From assembly GCA_016195915.1 (NCBI GenBank), contig JACPYS010000054.1:1-62101 (forward strand): 62,101 nucleotides of DNA, read 5' to 3'. Position 1 is the first letter of the stretch, and every line of letters begins with the position of its first letter. Of this stretch, positions 29,611 to 39,439 are shown piece by piece. The notes below the pieces were generated by a model, which made no database searches, was not told the DNA's origin, and saw only the letters and a program-made list of their open reading frames with translations. Source of the DNA: Betaproteobacteria bacterium. GTDB taxonomy: Bacteria > Pseudomonadota > Gammaproteobacteria > Burkholderiales > SG8-39. A program made the position numbers and the translations under genes.

Positions 29611-29635
29611 CGTCCTGTCCTCCGCGAGCGGCGAT

Positions 29636-30925
29636 TCAGCGCTTTTCGAGCGGCTTCGCCTCGCGCCGCGGGGCGCCCTTGTAGAGCTGCCGCGGGCGGC
29701 CGATCTTGTACTCGGGGTCGGCGATCATCTCCTGCCACTGGGCGATCCAGCCCACGGTGCGCGCAAGCGCGAAGATGCAGGTGAACATCGAGGTCGGAAT
29801 TCCCAGCGCGCGCTGCACGATGCCGGAGTAGAAGTCCACGTTCGGGTAGAGTTTCTTCGACACGAAATAGTCGTCCTCGAGCGCGACCTTTTCCAGCGCA
29901 ATCGCCAGCTTGAACAGGCGGTCGTTGTGCAGGCCCAGCTCGTTCAGCACCTCGTGGCAGGTCTCGCGCATGAGCTTCGCGCGCGGATCGTGATTCTTGT
30001 ACACCCGGTGGCCGAAGCCCATCAGCTTGAACGAGTCGTCCTTGTCCTTGGCACGCTTGACGTATTTGCCGATGTGGTCGACGTTGCCGATCTCCTCGAG
30101 CATCTGCAGGCAGGCCTCGTTGGCGCCGCCGTGCGCAGGCCCCCACAGGCATGCGATTCCCGCCGCGATGCACGCGAACGGATTGGCGCCGGAAGACCCC
30201 GCCAGGCGCACCGTCGAGGTCGAGGCATTCTGCTCGTGGTCGGCATGCAGGATGAAGATCCGATCGAGCGCGCGCACCAGCACCGGATTGACCTTGTATT
30301 CCTCCGCCGGCACCGCGAACATCATGCGCATGAAGTTGGCCGTGTAGGACAAATCGTTCCTGGGGTAGACGAACGGCTGGCCGATCGAATACTTGTAGGC
30401 CATCGCCACGATGGTCGGCAGCTTGGCGACCAGCCGGAACGCGGCGATCTTGCGGTGTTCGTGGTCCGTGATGTCCAGCGAATCGTGATAAAACGCGGAC
30501 AGGGCCCCGACCACGCCGACCATGGTCGCCATCGGGTGCGCATCGCGGCGGAACCCGGTGAAGAAGCGATTGAGCTGGTCGTGCACCATCGTATGGCGGG
30601 TGACCGTGTGGACAAACTCGCCCTTCTGGGCCGCGTTCGGCAGTTCTCCGTTCAGCAGCAGGTAGCACACTTCGATAAAATCGCAGTGAGCAGCCAGCTG
30701 TTCGATCGGATAGCCGCGGTACAGCAGCACCCCCGCATCGCCGTCGATGTAGGTGATGGTCGAACTGCAGCTCGCCGTCGACATGAAACCCGGATCGTAG
30801 GTGAACATGCCCGATTTGCCGTAAAGACTGCGGATGTCGACGACGTCGGGCCCGATGGTGCCGCCGAGCACCGGAAACTCCACGGAACGTCCGTCGCTGA
30901 GGTTGAGGGTGGCTTTCTTGTCCAA
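29636..30925 (-). CDS. gltA: Citrate synthase (type II hexameric)
   Basis: 429 residues from a TTG start ([20 protein letters not shown]) that has AGGAG 6 bases upstream; a GTG eight codons earlier (30949) is the other choice but lacks a spaced ribosome-binding site. Catalytic histidines lie in [26 protein letters not shown] (split) and [16 protein letters not shown], and the catalytic Asp is in [10 protein letters not shown]. Residues are as in the type II enzymes sensitive to NADH. It lies between sdhE and sucA. A second citrate synthase family gene, prpC, is at 38289. Confidence 0.95.
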   Translation of the reverse strand: MDKKATLNLSDGRSVEFPVLGGTIGPDVVDIRSLYGKSGMFTYDPGFMSTASCSSTITYIDGDAGVLLYRGYPIEQLAAHCDFIEVCYLLLNGELPNAAQKGEFVHTVTRHTMVHDQLNRFFTGFRRDAHPMATMVGVVGALSAFYHDSLDITDHEHRKIAAFRLVAKLPTIVAMAYKYSIGQPFVYPRNDLSYTANFMRMMFAVPAEEYKVNPVLVRALDRIFILHADHEQNASTSTVRLAGSSGANPFACIAAGIACLWGPAHGGANEACLQMLEEIGNVDHIGKYVKRAKDKDDSFKLMGFGHRVYKNHDPRAKLMRETCHEVLNELGLHNDRLFKLAIALEKVALEDDYFVSKKLYPNVDFYSGIVQRALGIPTSMFTCIFALARTVGWIAQWQEMIADPEYKIGRPRQLYKGAPRREAKPLEKR

Positions 30926-30952
30926 AGTCGTACTCCTGATAATAGGCACCCT

Positions 30953-31192
30953 CTACGCGCTGCGGAGCAACTCCACGAGGGCACGGTGGTGGGGATCGAA
31001 ATCGTCGCTGCGGCCGTTCAAGATGTCCCAGAGGTCATTATCCTCTGTCCGGAGAAGTTCGCCGAGCCCGGCGCAGTCCGCATCGCTCAGGTTCGCCGCC
31101 TGGTTCTGCAAAAACCTTTCCAGCACGAGATCCAGTTCCAGCAGGCCGCGCCGGCACATCCAGCGCAGTCGATTGAACGCAGTGTTGTCCAT
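30953..31192 (-). CDS. sdhE: Succinate dehydrogenase assembly factor SdhE
   Basis: 79 residues, the normal size. The family motif RGxxELD is present as RRGLLELD near residues 14-21, with the following DLWDILNG. SdhE helps attach FAD covalently to SdhA. The gene sits between sdhB (7-base gap) and gltA, the position it usually has in betaproteobacteria. Confidence 0.94.
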   Translation of the reverse strand: MDNTAFNRLRWMCRRGLLELDLVLERFLQNQAANLSDADCAGLGELLRTEDNDLWDILNGRSDDFDPHHRALVELLRSA

Positions 31193-31199
31193 GGCCGTT

Positions 31200-31895
31200 T
31201 CAGACCGCGCGGCGGACCATCATCTCCTTGATCTTGCCTATGGCGTTGGTCGGATTCAGGCCCTTGGGGCAGGCGTCCACGCAATTCATGATGCTGTGGC
31301 AACGGAACAGGCGATACGGGTCTTCGAGATTGTCGAGCCGCTCGCTCGTGGCCTGGTCCCTCGTGTCGGCAATGAAACGGTACGCCTGCAACAGTCCCGC
31401 GGGGCCCACGAACTTGTCCGGGTTCCACCAGAACGAGGGGCAGGAAGTCGAGCAGCACGCGCACAGGATGCACTCGTACAGCCCGTTGAGTTCCTCGCGC
31501 TCCGCGGGCGACTGGAGGCGTTCGCGCTCGGGCGCTGCGGTATCGTTGATCAGGTACGGCTTGACCGACTCGTACTGCTTGAAGAACTGCGTCATGTCCA
31601 CGATCAGGTCGCGCATCACCGGCAGCCCGGGCAGCGGGCGCAGCGTGACCTGCTCGGGCAGGTCGGCGAGCTTGGTGATGCACGCGAGTCCGTTCCTGCC
31701 GTTGATGTTCATCGCATCCGAGCCGCATACGCCCTCGCGGCACGAACGGCGGAACGAGAGCGAGTCGTCCTGCTCCTTCAGGCGCACCAGCGCATCAAGC
31801 AGCATCCGGTCGGCGGGCTCGGGCGCAAGCTGGTAATCCTGCATGCGCGGTGCGGCGTCGCGGTCAGGGTCGTAGCGGTAGATCGAGAGGCGCAT
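31200..31895 (-). CDS. sdhB: Succinate dehydrogenase iron-sulfur subunit
   Basis: 231 residues. The [2Fe-2S] site is in SCREGVCGSDAMNING and the later NGLAC. The [4Fe-4S] and [3Fe-4S] sites are in CILCACCSTSCPSFWW and RCHSIMNCVDACPKGLNP. It passes electrons from SdhA FAD to ubiquinone at the membrane anchor. The ATG overlaps the sdhA stop by one base (TGATG), so translation is coupled. Confidence 0.96.
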   Translation of the reverse strand: MRLSIYRYDPDRDAAPRMQDYQLAPEPADRMLLDALVRLKEQDDSLSFRRSCREGVCGSDAMNINGRNGLACITKLADLPEQVTLRPLPGLPVMRDLIVDMTQFFKQYESVKPYLINDTAAPERERLQSPAEREELNGLYECILCACCSTSCPSFWWNPDKFVGPAGLLQAYRFIADTRDQATSERLDNLEDPYRLFRCHSIMNCVDACPKGLNPTNAIGKIKEMMVRRAV

Positions 31896-33667
31896 CAGTA
31901 GGTCCTGGCTTTCGGTTCAAAGGATTCCACCGACATCGGCTTGAGGTGCACCGGTTTGTAGCTCAGCCGGTTGCCCTGCTTGAACCACAGTGAGTGCTTG
32001 AGCCAGTTCCTGTCGTCGCGGTCGGGGAAATCGGCGCGCGCCTGCGCGCCGCGCGACTCCTTCCTCGCCTCGGCCGAAACCACGGTCGCAAGCGCAGCCT
32101 CTACCAGGTTGTCGAGCTCGAGCGCCTCGATGCGCGCGGTGTTGAACACCTTCGATTTGTCGGCGATGAAGCTGCGGCCGGCGCGTGCCGCGATCTCGTT
32201 CACCTTGGCAACGCCTTCGGTCAACATCTCCGGAAACCGGAACACGCCGCAGTGCGCCTGCATCGCGCGGCGCAGGTCGTTCGCCACGTCCGCCACGCGC
32301 TCGCCCGAGGACGCCCCTTCCAGCCGCGCCAAACGCGCCAGCGGACGCTCCGCCGCGTCCTTGGGCAGATTGCGATGCGGCCTGGGCAGGGACCGGAGGT
32401 CCTTGATCATCTGCTCGCCGGAGGCCTTGCCGAATACCACCAGATCGAGCAGCGAGTTGCAGCCGAGGCGGTTGCCGCCGTGGACCGATACGCACGAGCA
32501 TTCGCCCGCGGCATAGAAGCCCGGCACGATCCCCTCCGTACTTGCGCCCTCGGGCGCTACCACCTGCCCCATGAAGTTGGCCGGGATACCGCCCATCTGA
32601 TAATGCGCGGTGGGCACGACCGGGATCGGATCACTGATCGGATCGGCGTTGGCGAACTTGATGGAAATTTCGCGGATCCCGGGCAGGCGCAGGTTGATCA
32701 CGTCGGGGCCGAGGTGGTCGAGTTTGAGCAGCACGTGGTCGGCGTCGGGCCCGCAGCCGCGCCCCTCCTTGATCTCGGTGGTCATCGCGCGCGACACCAC
32801 GTCGCGGCTGGCAAGGTCCTTCGCGTTCGGCGCGTAGCGCTCCATGAAGCGCTCGCCGTTCTTGTTGAGCAGGTACCCACCCTCGCCGCGCACCCCTTCG
32901 GTGATCAGCACTCCCGCGCCGTATACCCCGGTCGGGTGAAACTGGTAGAACTCCATGTCCTCGAGAGGAATGCCCGCACGTGCCGCCATGCCCAGTCCGT
33001 CGCCCGTGTTGACGAAGGCGTTGGTCGAGCTGAAGAACATGCGTCCCGAGCCGCCGGTGCCGAACAGCGTCGCCTTGGCCTGGAAGATCGAGATGTCGCC
33101 CGTCTCCATCTCGAGCGCGGTAACGCCGAGCACCGCGCCGTCCTGGGGATCGCGGATCAGATCCAGCGCCATCCACTCGACGAAGAACTGGGTGTTGGCT
33201 TTGAGGTTCTGCTGATACAGCGTGTGCAGCATGGCGTGGCCGGTGCGATCGGCCGCGGCGCAGGCGCGGGTCGCCATCTTCGCGCTGCCGTAGTCCTGCG
33301 TGTGTCCGCCGAAGGGCCGCTGGTAGACCTTGCCGTTGTCGAGGCGATCGAAGGGCATGCCCATGTGCTCGAGTTCCACCACCACCTCGATCGCACGGCG
33401 GCACATGTACTCGATCGCGTCCTGGTCGCCAAGATAGTCGGAGCCCTTGACCGTGTCGTACATGTGCCAGTGCCAGTTGTCCTCGCCCTGGTTGGCGAGC
33501 GGCGCGGCAATGCCGCCCTGCGCAGCCACCGTGTGCGAGCGGGTAGGGAACACCTTGCTGAGCACCGCGACCCTCAGCTTGGCGCGTGAGAGTTCCAGCG
33601 CGGCGCGCAGGCCCGAGCCGCCGGCACCCACCACGATGGCATCAAATTTGCGGACCGTCACCGCCAC
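31895..33667 (-). CDS. sdhA: Succinate dehydrogenase flavoprotein subunit
   Basis: 590 residues from a GTG start with GGAG 8 bases upstream. The FAD is covalently bound by His45 ([11 protein letters not shown]). The dinucleotide fold is in [28 protein letters not shown] and [21 protein letters not shown] are the usual substrate and FAD segments, and the C-terminal [16 protein letters not shown] is intact. It oxidises succinate to fumarate. It follows sdhD by 3 bases. Confidence 0.97.
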   Translation of the reverse strand: MAVTVRKFDAIVVGAGGSGLRAALELSRAKLRVAVLSKVFPTRSHTVAAQGGIAAPLANQGEDNWHWHMYDTVKGSDYLGDQDAIEYMCRRAIEVVVELEHMGMPFDRLDNGKVYQRPFGGHTQDYGSAKMATRACAAADRTGHAMLHTLYQQNLKANTQFFVEWMALDLIRDPQDGAVLGVTALEMETGDISIFQAKATLFGTGGSGRMFFSSTNAFVNTGDGLGMAARAGIPLEDMEFYQFHPTGVYGAGVLITEGVRGEGGYLLNKNGERFMERYAPNAKDLASRDVVSRAMTTEIKEGRGCGPDADHVLLKLDHLGPDVINLRLPGIREISIKFANADPISDPIPVVPTAHYQMGGIPANFMGQVVAPEGASTEGIVPGFYAAGECSCVSVHGGNRLGCNSLLDLVVFGKASGEQMIKDLRSLPRPHRNLPKDAAERPLARLARLEGASSGERVADVANDLRRAMQAHCGVFRFPEMLTEGVAKVNEIAARAGRSFIADKSKVFNTARIEALELDNLVEAALATVVSAEARKESRGAQARADFPDRDDRNWLKHSLWFKQGNRLSYKPVHLKPMSVESFEPKARTY

Positions 33668-33670
33668 GCG

Positions 33671-34012
33671 TTATCTCCAGAGAATCTGGATCGTCCAGCC
33701 GAGATAGCCTGCGATCGTGAACAGCACCAGCATTTCCAGCGTGAAACGCAACCCGAGCGGCCTGACGTAATCCATGAGAATGTCCCGCACCCCTACCCAC
33801 ACGTGCCATGCGAGGCTGGCTGCGAACAGGAGCGTCGCGACGCGCATCCATCCCTGCGCGAACAGGTCCTTCCACACCCCGTAATTCACCGGCAGGCCGA
33901 GCATGAACACGCAGAGGATGATGAGGGTGTACACCGCCATGATGATCGCGGTGATGCGTTGCGCGAGCCAGTCGCGCAGGCCGTAATGCGCCCCGGTGAC
34001 GACGCGATTCAC
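33671..34012 (-). CDS. sdhD: Succinate dehydrogenase membrane anchor, cytochrome b556 small subunit
   Basis: 113 residues from a GTG that overlaps the sdhC stop (GTGA), with GGAAG 5 bases upstream; a second GTG 3 bases earlier is the alternative. Three membrane helices are apparent: ITAIIMAVYTLIILCVFML, RVATLLFAASLAWHVWVGVRD and MLVLFTIAGYLGWTIQI. The second helix holds the haem-ligand-like His and the DY pair (DILMDYVRP) used in quinone binding. Confidence 0.93.
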   Translation of the reverse strand: MNRVVTGAHYGLRDWLAQRITAIIMAVYTLIILCVFMLGLPVNYGVWKDLFAQGWMRVATLLFAASLAWHVWVGVRDILMDYVRPLGLRFTLEMLVLFTIAGYLGWTIQILWR

Positions 34013-34410
34013 CACAGCTTCCACCCGAAGAAGGCGGTCAGCGCGATGCTCGCGCCTAGCACCAGCCAGCTCGTCGCGCGCGCCGTCGCAAGATCGACAC
34101 CCTTGTGGATGTCGAGCAGCAGGAAGCGGATGCCGGCGCAGAAATGGTGACAGTAGGCCCAGACCACCGCGAGCAGCCCGAGCTTCACCGGCCAAAGGTC
34201 CATGTAGCGTTTGACCGCGTCGAATCCCGCCTGCGAGGACAGGCTGCGGTCCAGCATGAACAGGAGCCAGACCACCGCCAGGAACAGGAATGCGCCGCTG
34301 ATGCGATGCAAGATGGATACCCAACCGGGCAGCGGCAGGCGGATCTCGAACAGCAGCGCCTGCAGGTTGAGGTACTTGGGACGGACCTCCCTGGCCGCAG
34401 TGTCGCGCAT
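34009..34410 (-). CDS. sdhC: Succinate dehydrogenase cytochrome b556 subunit
   Basis: 133 residues. The N-terminal [30 protein letters not shown] region contains the conserved SILHRISG, and [15 protein letters not shown] carries the haem b ligand histidine. Three helices follow in the usual order. It anchors SdhAB with SdhD and binds quinone. No Shine-Dalgarno sequence precedes the ATG; the candidate -10 lies 6 bases upstream, so the message may be leaderless. It is the first gene of the nine-gene TCA operon. Confidence 0.95.
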   Translation of the reverse strand: MRDTAAREVRPKYLNLQALLFEIRLPLPGWVSILHRISGAFLFLAVVWLLFMLDRSLSSQAGFDAVKRYMDLWPVKLGLLAVVWAYCHHFCAGIRFLLLDIHKGVDLATARATSWLVLGASIALTAFFGWKLW

Positions 34411-34416
34411 GGGCGA

Positions 34417-34451
34417 ATTATATCGTTACCGCGCGCCGGATCGTTACCGCG
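34417..34451 (-). promoter_or_regulatory. Candidate promoter and direct-repeat operator of the sdhC-lpdA operon
   Basis: On the minus strand a perfect TATAAT (34422-34417) ends 6 bases before the sdhC ATG. Just upstream the 12-mer CGCGGTAACGAT occurs twice (34451-34440 and 34433-34422) with an 18-bp period, the proximal copy touching the -10. The -35 hexamer at 17-bp spacing (AACGAT) is poor, as in activator-dependent promoters. Confidence 0.5.
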
Positions 34452-34485
34452 TGTTAACTGGAATCGCAAAACGCGCCCGTCGCAT

Positions 34486-34516
34486 GGCACTCGGAGCGAG
34501 TGCCGTGCGGTAGAAT
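34486..34516 (+). promoter_or_regulatory. Candidate mdh promoter region with palindrome
   Basis: GGCACTCG-GAG-CGAGTGCC (34486-34504) is a perfect 8-bp inverted repeat that covers the expected -35 place. TAGAAT (34511-34516) is a good -10 and lies 56 bases before the mdh ATG. The palindrome may bind a regulator. Confidence 0.45.
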
Positions 34517-34572
34517 CATCGATCTATCAAGTCTCGTCGCCGGTATTCTTCACATACCCTCCGGAGTTCTCC

Positions 34573-35565
34573 ATGTCAAACGCCCCCGTACGAGTTGCCG
34601 TGACCGGCGCCGCCGGTCAGATCGGCTACGCCATCCTGTTTCGCATCGCCAGCGGAGAGATGCTCGGCAAAAACCAACCGGTGATCCTGCAGCTGCTCGA
34701 GATTCCCGATGAAAAAGCGCAAAAGGCGCTCAAGGGCGTGATGATGGAGTTGGACGATTGTGCGTTTCCCCTGCTGCACGGCATGGTACCCACCGCGGAT
34801 CCGATGGTCGCCTTCAAGGATGTGGACGTGGCGCTGCTCGTCGGCGCACGCCCGCGCGGCCCGGGCATGGAGCGCAAGGACCTGCTCGAAGCGAACGGCA
34901 AGATTTTCCAGCCGCAGGGACAGGCGCTCAACCGGGTCGCCAGGCGCGACGTCAAGGTGCTGGTGGTGGGCAATCCCGCCAACACCAACGCGCTGATTGC
35001 GATGAAAAACGCGCCCGAGCTCAAGCCGGCCCAGTTCACGGCCATGATGCGCCTGGACCACAACCGCGCGACCTCGCAGATCGCGCAGAAGATCGGTAAG
35101 CCCATTGCCTCCGTGCGCAAGGTCGCCGTGTGGGGAAATCACTCTGCCACCCAGTACCCGGATGTGTTCCAGGCGGAATGCGAAGGTGCGAAGGTCTGGC
35201 CGATGATCAACGACCAGGCGTGGCTCGAGGGCACGTTCATTCCCACGGTGCAAAAACGCGGCGCGGCGATCATCGAGGCGCGCGGCCTGTCCTCTGCGGC
35301 GAGCGCGGCCAACGCGGCGATCGACCACGTGCGCAACTGGGTGCTCGGCAGTCCGGAAGGCGACTGGGTCTCGATGGGCATTCCGGCCGACGGGAACTAC
35401 GGCATTGGCGAAGGCGTGCTCTACGGCTACCCCGTGACCTGCAAGGGCGGCGAGTACCAGGTCGTCAAGGGGATCGAGGTGAGCGAGTTTGCGCGCAAGC
35501 ACATGGATGCGACTCTGAAGGAGCTGCACGAAGAGCGCGACGGCATCAAGCACCTGCTCGGCTGA
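34573..35565 (+). CDS. mdh: Malate dehydrogenase
   Basis: 330 residues, the cytosolic-type MDH form found in betaproteobacteria. The NAD-binding loop is in [21 protein letters not shown]. The substrate-specificity segment is [19 protein letters not shown], and the catalytic His lies in [13 protein letters not shown]. It converts malate to oxaloacetate. The ATG has GGAG upstream. It is divergent from sdhC and collinear with the defence-like cassette and prp genes downstream. Confidence 0.96.
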   Translation: MSNAPVRVAVTGAAGQIGYAILFRIASGEMLGKNQPVILQLLEIPDEKAQKALKGVMMELDDCAFPLLHGMVPTADPMVAFKDVDVALLVGARPRGPGMERKDLLEANGKIFQPQGQALNRVARRDVKVLVVGNPANTNALIAMKNAPELKPAQFTAMMRLDHNRATSQIAQKIGKPIASVRKVAVWGNHSATQYPDVFQAECEGAKVWPMINDQAWLEGTFIPTVQKRGAAIIEARGLSSAASAANAAIDHVRNWVLGSPEGDWVSMGIPADGNYGIGEGVLYGYPVTCKGGEYQVVKGIEVSEFARKHMDATLKELHEERDGIKHLLG

Positions 35566-35611
35566 AGCTTAGCTAGCATCGCCGATCAAGTCATAGAGCT
35601 GAGGATTCCGG

Positions 35612-36775
35612 ATGAACGGCTTCTCGCAGGTTTCCGTTCAAAACTTCAGGCGTCTCGTTTCTGCGCAGATCGAACTTCGCGGTCTTGGCGTAATGATCGG
35701 AGCAAACGGAATCGGCAAGACTACTCTTCTCGAGCTGTTCGAAATACTAGGCTCTTCGGCAAGAGGAGAACTCAACACACGCGTCAATGCGAAGGGCGGA
35801 ATCGAGAGTTTAATAACATATGACAAGAGCGACAGCGTTACGTTCGCCATTCGAATGCCGGTTGCAGGTTACCCTTCAATCGACTACGAGATCGAGCTGC
35901 TGAAAAGCGAGCGGGCGTACGTCATTAGAAACGAAACTCTGAGTCAGAAGCGTTTTGCCGATCAGTCTCCATTCCTCTATATCAATTCGTCCGCCGATAA
36001 CGTCAGGTATTACGAGAAGCCGGAGTCTGGACCGGGAAAATTGGTACGGCCAAACTGGGAGCATAATCCGTTCGAACCGTCGCTCTCCCAGGTACCAAAG
36101 ATGTTCCGGGAACCAGAGGACTTCCGACGGCGCTTGGCCGCCATCAAGTCGTTCGGCTTGATGAATGTCGGACCTGGTTCACCGGTACGGCAGCCGCAAC
36201 AGATGCGCCCCGTTCAAGTCCTGTCCGAAACCGGTGATGACCTGATTTCGTCTTTGTATTTTCTCCGCGAAACCAATCACGACCGATTTGAGGTGCTTGA
36301 AGATACCCTGTCAGCCGCGTTCCCGGATTTTGAACGACTCGACTTTCCACCTGTCGCTGCGGGTATGCTCACATTGACGTGGAAGGACAAGAATTTCAGG
36401 CATCCAATCTATCTGCATCAACTTTCCGAAGGTACGCTCAGGTTTCTCTGGCTTGCGTCACTGTTGATGTCTGAAAAACTTCCGACGGTGACGTTGATTG
36501 ACGAACCTGAAGTCAGCCTTCACCCCGAGCTCTTAAGTCTTCTCGCGGATTTGCTTCGTGCAGCATCCGGTCGAACTCAGCTTATTGTCGCAACACACTC
36601 CGATCGACTGATTCGTTTCTTGGCACCAAAGGAAGTCATGGTCTTTGACCGAAACCCGGATGGTTCAACCTCTGTCAAGTGGGGCGATGCCCAAGACCTT
36701 GACATCGAAAAATGGCTCTCAGATTTTACGCTCGACGAAGTCTGGCGAATGGGCCAATTGGGAGGACGGGCTTGA
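35612..36775 (+). CDS. AAA family ATPase of ABC/OLD type, defence-cassette gene 1
   Basis: 387 residues. Walker A is GANGIGKTT (30-38), preceded by a FRRLVSAQIEL strand typical of SMC/RecF-like heads. The signature-like LSEGTLRFL starts at 271, Walker B is LIDEPE (295-300) followed by the D-loop-like SLHPELL, and the switch His is in THSD (328-331). No coiled-coil hinge, TOPRIM or HNH domain is fused, so it is a compact single-head ATPase (AAA_15/AAA_21-like). The stop overlaps the DUF4276 gene by 4 bases. Base composition is lower in G+C than the neighbours (31 of 60 at 35821-35880 against 43 of 60 at 38521-38580 in prpC), which suggests recent acquisition. By analogy with PARIS (AriA) or RloAB-like pairs, it may sense phage and control the partner. 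Confidence 0.88.
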   Translation: MNGFSQVSVQNFRRLVSAQIELRGLGVMIGANGIGKTTLLELFEILGSSARGELNTRVNAKGGIESLITYDKSDSVTFAIRMPVAGYPSIDYEIELLKSERAYVIRNETLSQKRFADQSPFLYINSSADNVRYYEKPESGPGKLVRPNWEHNPFEPSLSQVPKMFREPEDFRRRLAAIKSFGLMNVGPGSPVRQPQQMRPVQVLSETGDDLISSLYFLRETNHDRFEVLEDTLSAAFPDFERLDFPPVAAGMLTLTWKDKNFRHPIYLHQLSEGTLRFLWLASLLMSEKLPTVTLIDEPEVSLHPELLSLLADLLRAASGRTQLIVATHSDRLIRFLAPKEVMVFDRNPDGSTSVKWGDAQDLDIEKWLSDFTLDEVWRMGQLGGRA

Positions 36776-37380
36776 AGGTCTCGATTCTTGTCGAGGGCCG
36801 CACGGAAAGGGCATTCTTGCCACACCTCCGGGCGTTTCTAGAACCTCGACTCGCAGGCCGGATGCCGAGGCTTGATCCGATCGTCTACGACGGGCGAATC
36901 CCAAAGGAAGACAAGTTGCGCCGCGTTGTCGCCGGCGCGCTCAGCGGCCCGCATGCGGCGCATGCCGTAATTGCCTTGACTGACGTATACACCGGCACGA
37001 ATGACTTCGTGAACGCGCAAGACGCGAAGCTGAAGATGTTGAATTGGGTCGGTGGAATGCCCAACTTCTTCCCGCACGTCGCACTTCATGAATTTGAAAG
37101 TTGGCTTATTCCATACTGGGCGACAATTCAGAATTTGGCTCGCCACAATCGCGCGTCTCCCGGTGCGCTACCCGAGACGATCAACCATAATAAGCCGCCG
37201 TCGGCACATCTGCGCGAGATCTTCGAAGCTGGAGCAGTTCGCGAAAGCTACAACAAGGTTCGAGATGCAGGACGAATACTGCGTGGCCAGGATCTCAACC
37301 TAGCGATTCAAAGCTGTTCCGAGCTTAAGGCGCTTGTGAATCGGATCGTCCTGCTGGTTGGCGGACAACTAATTGCGTAA
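36772..37380 (+). CDS. DUF4276 (TOPRIM-like) protein, defence-cassette gene 2
   Basis: 202 residues from a TTG start that overlaps the ATPase stop (TTGA), with GGAGG upstream. The N-terminus VSILVEGRTERAF has the TOPRIM-like VEGxTE with Glu8 and Glu12. The acidic strand AVIALTDVYTGTNDF holds Asp71. The DUF4276 signature LHEFESWLIP spans 105-114. These positions match the acidic metal sites of TOPRIM nucleases, so a nuclease or phosphotransfer activity is plausible but unproven. DUF4276 genes are recurrently next to AAA ATPases, the configuration seen here. It ends 15 bases before prpB. Confidence 0.85.
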   Translation: MKVSILVEGRTERAFLPHLRAFLEPRLAGRMPRLDPIVYDGRIPKEDKLRRVVAGALSGPHAAHAVIALTDVYTGTNDFVNAQDAKLKMLNWVGGMPNFFPHVALHEFESWLIPYWATIQNLARHNRASPGALPETINHNKPPSAHLREIFEAGAVRESYNKVRDAGRILRGQDLNLAIQSCSELKALVNRIVLLVGGQLIA

Positions 37381-37395
37381 GCGAGATATTGAACA

Positions 37396-38280
37396 ATGAA
37401 TTCACTAGCCCCCGGTGCGCGGTTTCGCGGCGCATTGCAGGAAGAGCGCCCGCTCAAGGTGGTCGGCACCATCAACGCCTTTACGGCCCGCATGGCGAAG
37501 GCGGTCGGCCACAAGGCGATCTATTTGTCGGGCGGCGGCCTCGCCGCCAACTCACTGGGCCTGCCCGACCTCGGTATCTCTAATTTGGACGACGTGATTA
37601 CCGACGTCCAGCGCATCACGGACGCATGTGACTTGCCGTTACTTGTGGACGCGGATACCGGGTTCGGCTCGAGCGCCTTCAACATCGCGCGCACCGTCCG
37701 CTCGCTGATCCGGGCCGACGCGGCCGCGATGCATATCGAAGACCAGGTCGGCGCCAAGCGCTGTGGCCATCGCCCGGGCAAGGAGATCGTTTCCAGTGGC
37801 GAGATGGTAGATCGCATCAAGGCCGCGGTAGATGCACGCAATGATGCATCCTTTGTCATCATGGCGCGCACCGACGCGCTCGCCGTGGAGGGCCTTGACC
37901 GCGCAATCGAGCGCGCGGTGGCCTGCGTCGAAGCCGGCGCCGACATGATATTTCCGGAAGCGATCACCGACCTCGCGATGTACCGCAAGTTCGCCGCGGC
38001 GGTGAAGGTTCCGATCTTGGCGAACATCACCGAGTTCGGCCAGACCCCGTTGTACACCGCCGATGAACTGGCCCTCGCCGACGTCTCTATCATGCTGTTC
38101 TGCTGCTCGGCGTACCGCGCGATGAACGCTGCAGCTCTCCAGGTCTATGAAACCATCCTGCGCGAAGGCACGCAAAAGAGCGTGGTCGCACAAATGCAGA
38201 CGCGCGCCGAGCTGTACGACTACCTCGATTACCATTCCTTCGAGCAGAAACTCGACCAGCTTTTCGCCGCGAAAAAGTGA
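37396..38280 (+). CDS. prpB: 2-methylisocitrate lyase
   Basis: 294 residues of the isocitrate lyase/PEP mutase superfamily. The signature KRCGHRPGK holds the catalytic Cys. [11 protein letters not shown] and MHIEDQV are the metal-binding strands, and VIMARTDAL is the phosphonate-site strand. It splits 2-methylisocitrate to pyruvate and succinate in propionate catabolism. The ATG has only a weak ribosome-binding site and lies 15 bases after the DUF4276 stop, so the defence cassette was apparently placed directly before it. No prpR is in the window. Confidence 0.95.
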   Translation: MNSLAPGARFRGALQEERPLKVVGTINAFTARMAKAVGHKAIYLSGGGLAANSLGLPDLGISNLDDVITDVQRITDACDLPLLVDADTGFGSSAFNIARTVRSLIRADAAAMHIEDQVGAKRCGHRPGKEIVSSGEMVDRIKAAVDARNDASFVIMARTDALAVEGLDRAIERAVACVEAGADMIFPEAITDLAMYRKFAAAVKVPILANITEFGQTPLYTADELALADVSIMLFCCSAYRAMNAAALQVYETILREGTQKSVVAQMQTRAELYDYLDYHSFEQKLDQLFAAKK

Positions 38281-38288
38281 GGGTACCC

Positions 38289-39437
38289 ATGACTGAAGCC
38301 GCCGCCGCACCCAAACCGAAGAAATCCGTCGCCCTGTCCGGCGTCACTGCAGGCAACACCGCCCTGTGCACCGTAGGCCGTACCGGCAACGACCTGCACT
38401 ATCGCGGCTATGACATTCTCGATTTCGCCGACGACGCCGAGTTCGAGGAGATCGCCTACCTGCTGGTGCACGAAAGGCTGCCGACGGTCACCGAGCTCAA
38501 GAACTACAAGGTGAAGCTCAAAGGCCTGCGCGGCCTGCCCGCCGGCCTGAAATCGGCGCTGGAAGCGATTCCGTCCTCGGCGCACCCGATGGACGTGCTG
38601 CGCACCGGCTGCTCGGTGCTCGGCACGCTGCTGCCGGAGAAGGAAGACCACAGCATCGCGGGCGCTCGCGACATCGCCGACCGCCTGATGGCGAGCCTCG
38701 GCTCGATGCTGCTTTACTGGTATCACTACAGCCACAACGGCAAGCGCATCGAGGTCGAGACCGAGGACGACTCGATCGGCGGGCATTTCCTGCACCTGCT
38801 GCACGGCCGCAAGGCTTCCGCGTCGCATGTGCATGCCATGCACACCTCGCTCAACCTGTACGCCGAACACGAGTTCAACGCCTCGACTTTTGCCGCGCGC
38901 GTGATCACCGGTACGGGCTCCGACATCTACTCCGCGATCACCGGCGGGATCGGCGCGCTGCGCGGGCCGAAGCACGGCGGCGCCAACGAGGTCTCCTATG
39001 AAATACAAAACCGCTATCACGGCGCGGACGAGGCGGAAGCCGATGTCAAGCGCCGCATGGCCGCCAAGGAAATCGTGATCGGTTTCGGCCACCCGGTCTA
39101 CACCATCGCGGACCCGCGCAACAACATCATCAAGGAAGTCGCGCGCCGTCTGTGCAAGGAAGGTGGCGACATGAAGCTGTTCAACATCGCCGAGCGCATC
39201 GAGAAGGTGATGTGGGACGAGAAAAAGATGTTCGCCAACCTCGACTGGTTCAGCGCCGTGTCGTATCACATGATGGGCGTCCCGACCGCGATGTTCACGC
39301 CGCTGTTCGTGATCTCGCGCACCAGCGGCTGGTCAGCCCACGTCATCGAGCAACGCGTCGACGGAAAGATCATCCGCCCGAGCGCCAACTACACCGGCCC
39401 GGAGAACCGCAAGTGGGCCCCCCTCGCGAAGCGATAG
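38289..39437 (+). CDS. prpC: 2-methylcitrate synthase
   Basis: 382 residues, citrate synthase family. The short N-terminus starts [27 protein letters not shown], typical of PrpC, and the catalytic segments are [30 protein letters not shown] and an Asp in [10 protein letters not shown]. It condenses propionyl-CoA with oxaloacetate. It lies 8 bases after prpB and 2 before DUF3460. GltA (30925) is the paralogue for the TCA cycle. Confidence 0.95.
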   Translation: MTEAAAAPKPKKSVALSGVTAGNTALCTVGRTGNDLHYRGYDILDFADDAEFEEIAYLLVHERLPTVTELKNYKVKLKGLRGLPAGLKSALEAIPSSAHPMDVLRTGCSVLGTLLPEKEDHSIAGARDIADRLMASLGSMLLYWYHYSHNGKRIEVETEDDSIGGHFLHLLHGRKASASHVHAMHTSLNLYAEHEFNASTFAARVITGTGSDIYSAITGGIGALRGPKHGGANEVSYEIQNRYHGADEAEADVKRRMAAKEIVIGFGHPVYTIADPRNNIIKEVARRLCKEGGDMKLFNIAERIEKVMWDEKKMFANLDWFSAVSYHMMGVPTAMFTPLFVISRTSGWSAHVIEQRVDGKIIRPSANYTGPENRKWAPLAKR

Positions 39438-39439
39438 CC

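Noticed and set aside
35566-37395. Direct repeats or att sites flanking the ATPase-DUF4276 cassette
   Set aside because: The flanks share only short matches such as CTAGC; no repeat long enough to mark an insertion was found.
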